From: Anisakis pegreffii
Taxonomy: Eukaryota; Nematoda; Chromadorea; Rhabditida; Anisakidae
DNA length: 64,000 nt
Reading direction: 5' to 3'
Assembly (NCBI GenBank): GCA_035041965.1
Contig: JAPYMA010003014.1
Span: 248,001-312,000, forward strand
The first letter of the stretch is position 1. Every line of letters begins with the position of its first letter. Below the pieces are notes generated by a model. That model made no database searches. It worked only from the letters and a program-made list of their open reading frames with translations, and had not been told where the DNA came from. Position numbers and translations under genes: made by a program. This document shows, in pieces, positions 52,901 to 64,000 of this stretch.

Positions 52901-54410
52901 TTAGCACATTTTACAATGATAATTCACGAATATAAGGCACACTGCAAGAGCGCCTACTGATAGAGGAATGATAACTAATAAAATAATAACGTTATTGCCG
53001 TGATGACGTCTCACTGGCGTGTTGCTTGTTTCCTGAAATGAAATCTCATGAAAAAAGATAGCGATCAAGAAAATAACGTAGATAAATGATAGATAAATTC
53101 ATTCAAATGGATACGATTACGTTCACTGAAACTGAATTTAAGATTATCGTTAAAACTGAATGTGAATTCATAACGAAACAACTTGCGGAAATATTCATAG
53201 AATAACGTGGTAGCATTACCTCCTGTAGGACTGGTACGTGAGCATCATCAACAATCACATTTTGTTGCTCAATAGATCCCCGCAAAAATGCGAATGTATT
53301 ACAAAAATCATCATCGCATGCACACACCTGAAAATTGAATTGACAGTAAGTTGATCGCCATTTGATCAGTGATATTTTAAGAGAAAATTAATCCGACAAG
53401 GATCTTGATCGATTTTACACATAATCATATGTCAAAGCTCTCGATAGATCGAAATATCGCTCAAGGCATGGATCATCATTATCCGATACGTTGCCTTAGG
53501 TACATCATGCCATCTATATGTAAATCATGCATACAATTATTTACTGTTGTACTTCAATCTGTACGTATTCGCTTTCGTGGATATCTGACGTACGAGGTAT
53601 ATCGTTTTATCGTTTATAGATTTAAAAGCGCCTTACTACCGACCTTTTTTTTTCATTGAGTAAGAAGAAATGAAAAAGTCGTACAATATCAGATCTGTGG
53701 CTGCACTAATCACGAAGTCAAGAGAGTTCGGAAGTTATCGCCGAGCCTCTCAGGCACGTTCGACGTGAGAGGGTTAATCTTTCTCAAGGGTTAATCTTAC
53801 TTACCTCTTGCCACCCATTCCAATTTTGTTCACATTTCTCCGGGCTATTCATGCCCACTGTTGAGCATAGTTGATCGAGCCGTGCTTGTTCGCCTGAAAA
53901 GTCGTTACATTCAGTGGCTCAATTATGTTACCACAATTGCAAAATTGAGAAATCTATGGAATTTAAGGTGCATGGACATTAGTCATTCCAAGTTATCGCG
54001 AAAAAATGCTGTTATTGTTATCACCCTACATCCTTGTGATCAGTATGAATAAGTGGGATGAAGTTATCAATGAAATGAAATTACCATCATTTTTGAAGCC
54101 GATCAAGCACCTCTCCCCGGTGCATATCAGAGAATCTTCACAGTTTCTCTTATCGCAGAAACATTTTACACTTGCATCTGTAACAATCGTTGCTTATGCG
54201 TTAATTTAATCAAGATTGGGAACGGCTACCGAAAGCCAAACATTCAGACCAAAAAATTGTCAACGATTTTTTGGTAAATCTTGAGCGATGCAATCGAATA
54301 AATACCTCCTCTAAAACACCGTGATTTTTGGGTGACAACTTCACCAAAGTTCGTCGAAATAAAATAAATCCAAACATAACTATACAAATGATAAAACCGA
54401 TAGAATTCAA
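52901..54410 (-). CDS. TGF-beta type-I-receptor-like ectodomain with one membrane helix and no kinase
   Basis: Five exons in transcript order: 54320-54410, 54085-54177, 53805-53893, 53220-53327, 52901-53032; 513 nt, 170 aa. Residues 1-20 form a signal peptide (MNSIGFIICIVMFGFILF). The ectodomain has ten cysteines in the activin-receptor/three-finger order: KCFCDKRNC, IC, RCLIGF, LC, KC, and VCACDDDFCNTF with the closing Cys-Asn. After a linker, NNVIILLVIIPLSVGALAVC is a membrane segment followed by a tail of about ten residues (FVNYHCKMC) and a stop. Real type I receptors continue into a GS box and kinase; none follows here. The shape is that of a BAMBI-like pseudoreceptor or a Ly6-family protein; which one is undecided. 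The donor of exon 1 (CACG|GTGTTT) was chosen by phase. Confidence 0.75.
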
Positions 54411-55342
54411 GAGACTAACATGTGATCTGAATGAGTAATGAATGAAGAATAAGGTGAGTGTTTATTAACATACCACCTGCTCTATCTCATAACCGATCTC
54501 TTCTATCTGCATCACAACCTTAAAATGCTTCATTTCTTAAACGACTGAAAATAACTCAACAATGTCCCGATTCGTAACGCATAATTTTATTTCAGCGAAC
54601 TTTAAAACTAGTTTATTTTTCCTAGCTAAACCAGTAATGAACATCACTGGCAAATGAGCTTTTCAATGATTTGGCTTATTCTTCAAATCCAACGGCATCG
54701 GATTGATAGAAATATAAATGTATTTTGATGAAATTTCGTACTTCAATAAGAATATTATCATGACAACGATCAAATGTCAAACAGAACATTTCACAGAATT
54801 TGTGAAGTTCGTGTATTTTATGAAGCTTTTTTAATGATCATCAGAATCATGTCGAAGTGCTTATGAAATGGCATTCAAAAAATCGCTTCTATACAATTGC
54901 CTCTAGACAGGTGGTGCCCTCATCACACAACCATAAAGCAGGTAATGAGAGAATGCTCTCAATTGACTTATCGAAACAAATTATTCGAATTATCACTCAT
55001 TCGTATGTGTGTGTGTGCTATGAATTTTCATTGCAATCACATCGAATTACTTCACATTATCTCAGATTGCCTGTCTTAGCCATCGACTAGCTTGTGAAGA
55101 ACCAGCTCATTAATGCTAATGATTATGAAATCGTTTTTGCGTGTACACAGTATTGCTGTTTACTGGCATATGAACGACTCGCATACATTTCAGTCATTCG
55201 TATATCATCAATGCATTTTATCACATACTAACCACACCAAACCCCAAAAGTACTAATTGCAAGCATATTCATGTATTAGAACATCGAGCAGATTTAATGT
55301 GAAAAACATAAAGATAACAATAAAATCGTGTAACGTATGAAA

Positions 55343-55388
55343 ATAATGTGTCAATCATTTGAGGAATAATGTGTCAATCATTTGAGGA
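55343..55388. repeat. Exact 23-bp tandem duplication
   Basis: Two adjacent identical copies of a 23-base unit beginning ATAATGTGTCAATC, at 55343-55365 and 55366-55388. Confidence 0.9.
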
Positions 55389-56286
55389 ACGAGAAATTCT
55401 TTAAAAATCAGCTCTTAGCGTTCAGAAATTTGACTGAACATCCACTTAACTTATCTCAGTATCTTGGTAAAACAACAAATCGCTCAACATAAACGTTCAT
55501 CATATGTGGATGAATGACATTTTGCAGCCGAATCATTTGGTTGTTGAATATCAGTGAATATTGTCAATCTCTTCATATCAGCACGAAATCTATAGTACAT
55601 CATGATGATGGAGCACACAACAGGTGCGTGTGAACTGAATCGGATACAGAGTTTGTAGTGAATTCTTGAAAGTAGAAGGCGTAAACAGTAAATATCAGAA
55701 TAGAAATCCTCAGCTGTTTTTTAGAGACTATTGATACTGTTTCGATGATATTTCCAATGATCAAACGGATGCAAATGAATTGGAATTGGGGCAGTGGCAC
55801 ATTTGAACTTCTCGTTGATTTTGTTTTCGTGGTTGGTGAGAATAAAGAAAACTGAGCGAATGGCTGCTTAAAATATGAAAAAAATTGATTGTAAATGAAC
55901 AAGTTGAAATGAATATAAAGTGAACGAGTATCAGTGGAAATGAGCAGCAGTGAGCAGCACAACATCTTCCATTCTTTTTCGTTCTTAAATATCGAATAAT
56001 AATAGTCAAATTTCTGGATAAACGGCCTGGCTCGCTTACGATGGATGGATGTCTCACATATACCATCGCATAAACACACACAACGAAACGACGATCGTTT
56101 CACATGCAGTAATCTCATTTTATTGAACGCTTTCAATGATCACATTTATTTTGCATTTTGAATGCGCACACTCATCATCCTTCTTTAAGAAAAGAGCGAA
56201 AATAAGCCAAGAAACGACTTTGCGAGCGAACGCATTCATTCTTGAACTTATTTTAATGGATAATTAACTGTCATCACAACGTGCGA

Positions 56287-56320
56287 CCAAATAGTACGGG
56301 ATATATCGCGTACTATTTGG
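56287..56320. repeat. Perfect 12-bp inverted repeat
   Basis: CCAAATAGTACG (56287-56298) and CGTACTATTTGG (56309-56320) around a 10-nt loop. Confidence 0.9.
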
Positions 56321-57122
56321 ATGAGCACAGAGACGAGTGCTGCAACGATTCAGTTGAAAAATTTGCAGATTCTTGGTTGAATGAAGCGAATTCGAAGCTA
56401 ACGATACTAAGTTGTGATCGCCAACGGGCAAATAGATTGTGGATGAAAACTGATCACCCATTCGTTTCTTAAATTCTTGAATTCATGAATTTTCTATGTC
56501 GCCACTGACTGTGTCCATTCAATCGCATCTGAAATTTTCATCGCGTATTGAATGAACATTACGCTGAACTCTCCCTGTCATCGTCAATAAGATGCTTTCA
56601 TCAGCGATGAAAACAAATGACCAGCAAAAGAGAAAAAACTAGCACAGTGCAGAATTCACGCTAAGTACATACCCACAAAAACTGTAATTGTTGCTTGAAA
56701 CAGCGATTCGTGTCATTATGATTTGTTAACATAATCAATGGGCTTATATCCAATGACTTGACTTCTACTCAATGAAATATTCTAAGCGAGTAGATCAAGT
56801 AACTTAGAGGAACAACCACATTGATCAGATGGAATGGTCACTTAGATGCAGCAAACCATTCCTTCCAAAACCAATCGAATCCTCGTAATGAAAACATCCG
56901 ATACTAAAACAAAAAAATTCAGATACAAATCCGTTTCACTAAATGATTTCGCAGTTAAGTTTCTCAATAATGTGAAAATGCCGTTTGCTTCAAAAATGCC
57001 AAAATTCGAATAAACAGCTATCTGAAACCGACTAAAAACTACAAATTAGAAGAAGGAAACCAAAGAACAAGAAAGCGTTCAAAAAATGAGCTGAACACTT
57101 AACCATCAGCGAAATGTCTTAC

Positions 57123-57243
57123 GCATGCAGGTTTGAGTGTATCGTAATCATCATTGCTAATATCGTTATCGCATCCAAATGTTATCGTATGTTCTTCAGC
57201 GCTCACCAACATCAATAAATAATGACCGACAAACACGGCATAT
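57123..57243 (-). CDS. Candidate isolated exon, three-finger-domain-like
   Basis: Forty in-frame codons lie between a TTAAG acceptor and a TGC|GTAAGA donor. The protein reads VFVGHYLLML, then TFGCDNDISNDDYDTLKPAC. The GCDN...C spacing resembles the GAGCDKHEHFEHMSC part of the Ly6-like protein at 44970-45647. No partner exons could be joined with confidence, although RCVCLCDGICETS near 56080 on the same strand would be a fitting last finger. It may be part of a real gene or a relic. Confidence 0.3.
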
Positions 57244-59802
57244 CTTAATTATAAATGTCCAATACCATAACTGATAATAACATATTCATTTTTAATTGTA
57301 TCCCAGTGCCGACAATGCATATGCACGTTATAATTATTATTATTGACTGAGGCATACTAGCTATTAGACTATTCCTTAGTGACTGCTGAACATTCGCGTG
57401 TTTCATCAATGAGCAAGCTGTTGTTTCTTGCTAAAAAATTTGAGAACACCTTGAGGATGTTTCTAAATAACTGCAAACATATAACGTGAATACATCAATC
57501 TATTGCACGAGACGCGTCATCACGATGTCTTCTCAATTATGCATATTCTAAGCAATAAAACAGGATCGAACCTGGATGGAAACAATGACTATGCATGCGT
57601 AGGTAACAAATGTTGATGTGCGGATGAGTGATTTGTATATGAATACATGTGTTCTTACACACAACGCTGACATTTTCAAATGAATGAGAAAATTTTAGAA
57701 ACGAATTTTGTTATTTTTTCAAATTGACTTTATAACGAATACCATTGGAACGAATCAATCATGAATTCATTTCGGACAAGGTTTTGACATTTTCAAAATT
57801 TGCAGCTCATCACGTTTCTAAGAGCAAATTGATGGAACATTGGAAGCTGACTGAGATGTACATCAAACATTCTAGGCTGTAAACAACATCAGTTCATCTT
57901 CAAATTATCTTCTCAAATAGACATTTCAAATTCATTCGATAAGAATATCAAGCAAAATATTCAGATCATTATCAAACGTTGAACTGTTGCGACCGTATCA
58001 ATCGGCACAGACAAAAAACTGCAAATCAATGCGGTAAAAACGCTGAACGTTTTTAATTGCCAAATGAATGGGACTAGTTAATGATAGATGTTCGATTGAT
58101 GAATGGAATAGGATAAATGGGGTGATTTGTTGAGGTTTTTTTGCACGCTTAATTGCTTCACAACGACGAGCTATTATGAGGTTAAAGCAATCGCCAATGA
58201 AAACGTTGAAAAAAATATTGTGTCGGCAACATTTTAACGTTATTTACCGCATAAATCGACATTAGTTTTACTCACTGTGATTATATGCACAATAAAGCAT
58301 TCATATAATTAACAGTACAGCCGACATCTCTAATGAGAATCCCATAACGGATTGGTGTAAAACCAACCAGGAATTTCGTGATTATGGAGCCAACGATAAG
58401 GAAACTAAGTCATGAGCTGCCTCAACAAAGTTCAGTTTAGCTTATTCACAGAAGCACATCCGCCTTACTGTTTCCTGATCGCAACTGGGCAATGAGCACA
58501 CTTGCGGTTGGTGCCAATGCTGTGAGCAACCAGACGGCAGCGATAAATTCATCGTAATTTCATTTGGCCACGATGCTTACACAAGTGTAATAAGCCCCTC
58601 GAAAGAAAGCACACAGAACTTTCGATTAGGAAAGAATATGAAGATGTTATGTCATCTTTTGCATTTTACACTAAGAATATAACTCCGGCATGAAATATCT
58701 GCGAAGCCACATCGCCTTTATCTGAAACTTCTGCATTAGCGTCGATTTGACGCCTTCTTTAATTGTTGTTCTCATAACAACCTGTTGAATAAGACATTTA
58801 TAAGATTTTTCAGTATGCATTGGGATCTGTTGAAAGCAGTGAATTTAAAATATTCATGAAGAAGAGTACTAGTCTAATTCTAATTATACGAAAAGACGAT
58901 TTAGGAAATGAGTTTACTTGACAGAATTATCCCAGAGAAGTGATTTAAAAGCTAATCACATTAGCGTCTTGGTACGCTTGAGCAAGCGTTATGCTACATT
59001 TAACAGTGACGAGGAAGGATACTCTGAAGTTACAAGAATTTGAGCAGATATGAAGTTCGTTTGAAATATTCGTTGTATAATAGTTCAGAAATGAATAATG
59101 TATGTTTTGCTGACTGCAAAAAAATAAGGAATCGCAAGTAATGACGTTGTGTCGGGCGGTGAATGTGAAATATGACAAGAGATGAGCGATGGGAATAAGT
59201 AAATGAGAAGAAGTTTTGAAATGGTCGCGAAGAAGGACGAAGGCAAAAGGCTGTAGCATTCGGCAACTCTCATGAGAGTTTTCTTTATGCACACACACAA
59301 CAACAATTTTGTTTTTGAGCACATTCACGGAAAACTTAACTTGTTTAATATGAGTGAGCACATTCTAAATGTATAATTTCTGAGCGCTTTCAAGACATTT
59401 TTGCGGTTCATTGCAAATTGACAAGAGAACTTCATCTCGAACGATAATTTTGATTCAGCATCAGTCGTCTAAAATGAAGATTTCTACAGATAATGTGATA
59501 AACAATTGCCGATTGGCGCTAAAATTTCAATGCTTGAAGCGATGATTTCGAACAGTGGCAAAATAAGGAATGTTCGATTTTACTGAGTTGGCGTTTGACG
59601 TAATTGCATTCAGTTGATGTGAGCAAGCGTAACGGGAACAGAACGATGATCACCAGCTGCTGAACGATGATCAATCAGGCAATTGTCACGGAATTGCTTC
59701 TTCAGTTACTTTGTAAATATAATCGCAACAATCGGAGTTTACACATCGTATACGGCAAAAATCACTCACTATTGACCACTTCAATCAAGACAAGCACCTC
59801 TG
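57244..59802. other. Gene-poor region
   Basis: Only short overlapping frames and A+T-rich sequence. I see no RNA gene or clear repeat. A tRNA-like B-box at 57563 (minus strand) has no matching A-box. Confidence 0.35.
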
Positions 59803-59862
59803 ATTATGTCAGCAACTGATTAAACGCGGAAATTTCCGCATTTAATCAGTTGCTGACATAAT
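59803..59862. repeat. Near-perfect 60-bp palindrome
   Basis: Arms 59803-59832 and 59833-59862 are reverse complements at 29 of 30 positions with no spacer, the centre being GGAAATTTCC. The outer part of each arm reads ATTATGTCAGCAACTGATTA. Confidence 0.95.
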
Positions 59863-60023
59863 AGTCTGATCTATAATCCAGTGAGTCTCATCATCGACAA
59901 TTCAACTGCTTTTTCGTCGACTGAGATATTGTATTTTGACTGGAGCATGCAATTGTCTAAGTATCACATCCAATTGGTATTTGCTGGTTTGAAATGACTG
60001 AATGCCACTTAAAAATTGCACAG

Positions 60024-60218
60024 AATCAACAGATATGGATAGTGACCGACAACGTGACCTTACCCGATGAATGCAACGAGTTTTTCCACTTGTTTCCGAC
60101 CTTTACTCCCAAGATATTACTCAAAGAGCTGTTTGCCTATGGTATATTCGAGTGGATGCGAGTAGGTGCTGAACGGGCTGAACTTTTAAGAAGAGGAGCG
60201 CATTTATATGGAACAAAG
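60024..60218 (+). CDS. Candidate isolated exon of unknown gene
   Basis: Sixty-five codons lie between TTGCACAG and AAG|GTGGTTAGC, phase 0 at both ends. The protein looks natural (FHLFPTFTPKILLKELFAYG, then IFEWMRVGAERAELLRRG) and the codon use is like the real exons here. I do not recognise the family. No neighbouring exon in a compatible phase was found, so it may belong to a gene with long introns or be a relic. Confidence 0.35.
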
Positions 60219-63200
60219 GTGGTTAGCGTCGAAAATAAATCGATCACCTCTTCGGCAATTGAACTGAGACTGCAGTAGTGTATGGTGATGACGATGTTTC
60301 GAGTTGCGCAAAACTAAATTTTCACGACATCCCAATTTGGGTGATAATCGAATAATCCAATTGAATACACGTGCATAAATATTTATATACTTATTTATAT
60401 ATACACATAATTCATGTGTTCTTTCACACAAATACGCAAATATTTCATCATATTCAATAGAAGTGCATCGCTCAACAAACCCAACTATTACTGAATCCAA
60501 AAATTCAGTAGTATATTTCAACTGCTGGAACAAGACGTCTTCAAGTTTCATAAGACTAAACAGGCTAAACGCAATGTTCAACAAAGTTCTTACCATACAA
60601 CATTGCTCACTCATTGCTTATATTATCGCATTATATCAGTCAATTATCCGGACGCAGCAAATGAATAAATAATGACCGACTCTATATGCATTAAATATCT
60701 AGCACTGGTTCGATCATCAAGCTAAGTTGAGTTATGTTTGAAGATAAAACTGGGCAGTACAAATTGATTAATGAGTGGAACAATAAAATTCAAAAGTGGA
60801 GCAGAATAGTGGACACAGGATCCATTTTGTATAATTCGAATAGCCAATTGTTGAAAAAGAATGTATGATGTCTATTTTCTTCATGCGCAGAACTAATGTC
60901 AATGCTAATGTTGATCAATGTTAATCTGAAGAAACACTCGATCTGTTCAGTCGACTGAATATTGTTGACTACGCAGAGAAAGATAACCGAAAACGAGGCA
61001 AGAACCATCAATCATCGAATCGTATGAGCGTTTGAGGCAAAAAAAAAATAGTGGACAGGTTATGAATAAGTGAAGCATCACGCAAGAGATGGTCCGATGA
61101 ACATGGATGACGAAGTGGATTTCCATTCAGTTGCTGAACAAAAACCAATGCTGCTGGGAGAAATTAGAAGAAATCGAGAGCAGAGCTGACGAATCCTAAA
61201 CGAATGTTTAACAAACAATTGAGGTTCGATCAGGTGTTGAGCAAAATGCTGGCACAAACTACTGGCAGTTAATCAAGAGCACTGCAGACCCAAAGGAATT
61301 GTTTCTAATGTTTCAAGATTATCCGATAACAAATTACCCCAACATTCGAAACACCCCCTGATGAGACAACAACATCGCGTTGAGTGCCACTAACACCGTA
61401 AACAACAACCACCACAACACCGTAAACAATTAGTTTAAATTAATCCTTTGCTCATCCGCATTCGTTCTCGATTTATACATATATTCCTTCCATTGGGATT
61501 CATCACATTAAATGATTGCTTAATACTTAAGTGTCTCATGAACAGTCAATAGTATCTCAGGAACTGAAGAGTGTTACTGATTATATGTTCTTGGCGATAA
61601 TGTAAGGCACTGAAGTAGCAGATATATAAATGAAATCAGTTCTCTTCACATTATGAATTATTTATGCTTTAAACGTCCATAACGCATTCATCCATAAAAA
61701 ATTTATTATACCAACAAGCAAGCAATCGTTCAGGCTCACAACCCAAATTGGAAAGTATTTCGCTCATGAATTTGAATGAATTTTGCTCATATTTATACTC
61801 AAACCAGTTTCCAGTAGTCTACTGCACTCTATCGGATCCCCCGCAATGAAAGTCGGAATATTTCCAAAGAATCCAAAAAACAGCGTAATCGAGACTAATT
61901 TCCTCAAACGAAAAAAATGCGGGCTATCATTCACTCGAACCATATACCTACCTCTTTTGTTTTCTTTAGATTTTTTTGAATTGAAATTTGTTCGCAAAAA
62001 TGAAAGAATTGAGAAATAAAATCTCAGATGCAATTGATATGTTCTCCAATGAATATGCGATATCCAATGCTGCAAAAAAGCATCACTGCCGAAGATATAT
62101 CGCTCAAATTTAAGATCGAAACAGTGATAGCTCATTTCTGCAAATATAATACGTATGCAATTCATCAGACTAATTCACCCCATTTCGTTTGCGATTGTAA
62201 GAGCACACAGAAAAACATAAATCGTTGACGAAAAAGACGTTCAAGTGTAGCACTTATAATGTAATGATATATTCCGTCGTTACTCCATTCTTCCCATTAG
62301 ACGCTTCAATGAGGTAATGTTGAATCAATCGGAGAATCTCGGTGCAAACAAAGGGTCGACTTTTAATCAAAGGAATTTAATTGCTGATTTTAGCCGAAGC
62401 CGAAGGGTGTGGACGAATGTTGATTTTAGAATGACTTTGTCGTGGCTGTATAAATGCTCTCAGCAGAAAAATTACATCACAAAACGAACATCCTCATTGA
62501 ATGACTCAATCCAACACGTATTTTTTTTCATATCTGTTTTTTTTGTTGCAAATTTCTATCAGCAATCGTTTGGCGTTTTTTTCACCTTCAAGATGAACAA
62601 TTTCTAGTAATTAACTTGAGAAGTATCACTTCAGAAAGGCGAATGTTCATTTTTGACTGAGACATCTATTTGATGCTGGACGAACAAATCTTGATTATCG
62701 GGGAGAATGCACATCAAAGGCACAGTGATACAACAAACTAGCAAGAACGTGAATAAAGAATGTCAGGACCGCCAGGTTCATATGTGAAGACTTCGTAACG
62801 TTAATGATATCCACACCGATGTTCACTGTCGAAAAACTATCGAATATTAACGAAAGGTGTTCCAGGCATCTTGTACTATGGAAGTGCTCAATGATTTCCA
62901 CTGAATAACAGTGGTTATCTTCACAAGTTACACATAAAGTACAGATGAATTTATTTGAGGTTGTTGCGCGAAAATGCACAACAAAAATCCGCACAACAAC
63001 ACGAATATCCATTCATCAATCATAAACAAATCAAAAATCATGACATGAATATTTCAATCATTTTAATAATTTTTACAGAAGACAAACCATTTTGTCCCAA
63101 TATTATTATTATAGTGTTATTGGAGCATTTATGAGTCTTTGCTAAGGAAATGTAAATACATAAATACATGAATGAATCAATTGCTACCGTGACGCTAGGC

Positions 63201-64000
63201 GAGGAAGAAATTATACGATGCAGCAGTGTTTAATTTAATCTGATATCTAATGAGAAACTTCTGAAAGACAAGAACTGTTTCATGTTGAGAGGAAGTTTTT
63301 TGGGTGCTCATTAAAAGAAACGAATCAGTACATTAGAAGCTAAACTTTTCTTTATTGTTGCATAAGACAACATCATGCTTTTCAAACTTACAAACTCGTT
63401 AGAGCCATGTGGAGTGTTCGTAACGCATGCGTTCAGTGCTAATGGCTGAACGTCGGTCGGTCGGTCGATAGAACGAAATGGTTAAGATTAGCAAATAAAC
63501 AAACAGTGGTAATTGCTGACGACTCTGAGAAAGAACTGAACTGAATGCAAGACGAAAATTGATGCGAGTCGCTCGAGTAGCATCAGACTTAACACGACTT
63601 CTCGAGTCGAACAATCGATTTCCGTCAAGCACAAACAACAACAACATTCATTTGAAACAACAGTTGAGCGGGTCAAAATTTAAAAAATTTTCATTCCAGA
63701 TCCAATGTGAGCCGTGAAACACATAACAAAAAAATATTTATCTTTTAAGTAAAACACCACGCTGAATGACATGAAACACTGACAAGTTCATCTCAGTATG
63801 GGATCAATTCAGTGAACATTCCCGAACGGACATTATTCCTATGGGAAACATGTAAGTGATGAAAAAATAAGTTAGACAGCCGTCAGTGCTAATTGTGAGG
63901 TATCAGTGATAGCAGAAATTTAAAAAATTTCTGAAGAAGTTGCTCATGATATGGATGAAACCATAGAATTGCTGAATAAAGTGTCAATTTTCAATTGTTT
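60219..64000. other. Gene-poor right end with signal-peptide-like candidate exons
   Basis: No complete gene was assembled. Minus-strand candidates are 61805-61943 (Met, 46 codons, hydrophobic ITLFFGFFGNIPTFIAG then DPIECSRL, donor CTG|GTTTGA), a short Met frame from 61011 with VLASFSVIFLCVVNNIQS, and 62695-63012 containing LCVTCEDNHCYSVE. Each could be the first or second exon of a secreted or three-finger protein, but none could be linked to others. Confidence 0.3.

Larger units (their letters stand above)
54411..57122. other. Gene-poor region upstream of the receptor-like gene
   Basis: No complete gene. A minus-strand open frame at 55600-56136 (178 codons) is long for this base composition and near its start reads RCVCLCDGICETS, like the closing motif of a three-finger domain, but the rest looks non-coding. 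It also holds a 23-bp tandem duplication and a 12-bp-arm palindrome. Confidence 0.35.

Noticed and set aside
53730..53785. Hairpin-like CCTCTCA...TGAGAGG with GTTCGAC loop
   Set aside because: Only 7 bp of pairing, and no tRNA or other structured RNA fits.
55600..56136. 178-codon minus-strand frame
   Set aside because: Length is near what chance allows in 64 kb of this composition, and most of the translation looks non-coding. Only the CVCLCDGIC portion is kept as a hint.
57545..57630. tRNA-like B-box on the minus strand
   Set aside because: No A-box at the right distance and no cloverleaf could be drawn.

Overview
This window is nuclear DNA from an animal, almost certainly a nematode. The genes have many short GT-AG introns, often with TTTCAG-like acceptors, the DNA is about two-thirds A+T, and the recognisable genes are nematode-style orthologues (CED-2/CRK, ARPC5, UPF2/SMG-3, FMO, alpha-tubulin acetyltransferase). 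The sequence does not fix the species. Intron density, long intergenic stretches and dispersed MITEs differ from Caenorhabditis and fit a parasitic clade better, but that is inference.

Layout: 0-5.35 kb (-) a large Gln/Ser/Asn-rich multi-exon gene, unidentified and probably running off the left edge. 5.35-9.0 kb spacer with a CA microsatellite and a strong hairpin. 9.0-11.5 kb (+) ced-2, an SH2-SH3-SH3 adaptor. 13.1-14.0 kb (+) arx-7, Arp2/3 subunit ARPC5. 15.0-21.0 kb (-) an 11-exon flavin-containing monooxygenase with a MITE in an intron. 21-29.4 kb gene-poor DNA holding a ~242-bp degenerate tandem repeat and a nested inverted-repeat (foldback) element. 29.4-44.5 kb (+) a 20-exon UPF2/SMG-3 gene. 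45.0-45.6 kb (-) a single-exon Ly6/three-finger protein gene, tail to tail with UPF2. 46.3-49.9 kb (+) alpha-tubulin N-acetyltransferase with a second copy of the same MITE in an intron. 52.9-54.4 kb (-) a small five-exon gene for a TGF-beta type-I-receptor-like ectodomain plus one membrane helix and no kinase. 54.4-64 kb is gene-poor, with palindromes and several single candidate exons, some resembling three-finger or secreted proteins on the minus strand.

I built the gene models by hand from splice-site phase. The CDS lengths of ced-2 (909 nt), arx-7 (456), FMO (1530), UPF2 (3249), ATAT (801) and the receptor-like gene (513) are all multiples of three with an open frame, which supports the exon choices. 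CED-2 and Arp2/3 share a theme of actin remodelling and corpse engulfment, but their 1.6-kb spacing is too wide to call an operon. The less ordinary items are the kinase-less receptor-like gene and its possible relatives, the hAT-like MITE in two introns, the nested foldback, and a near-perfect 60-bp palindrome.
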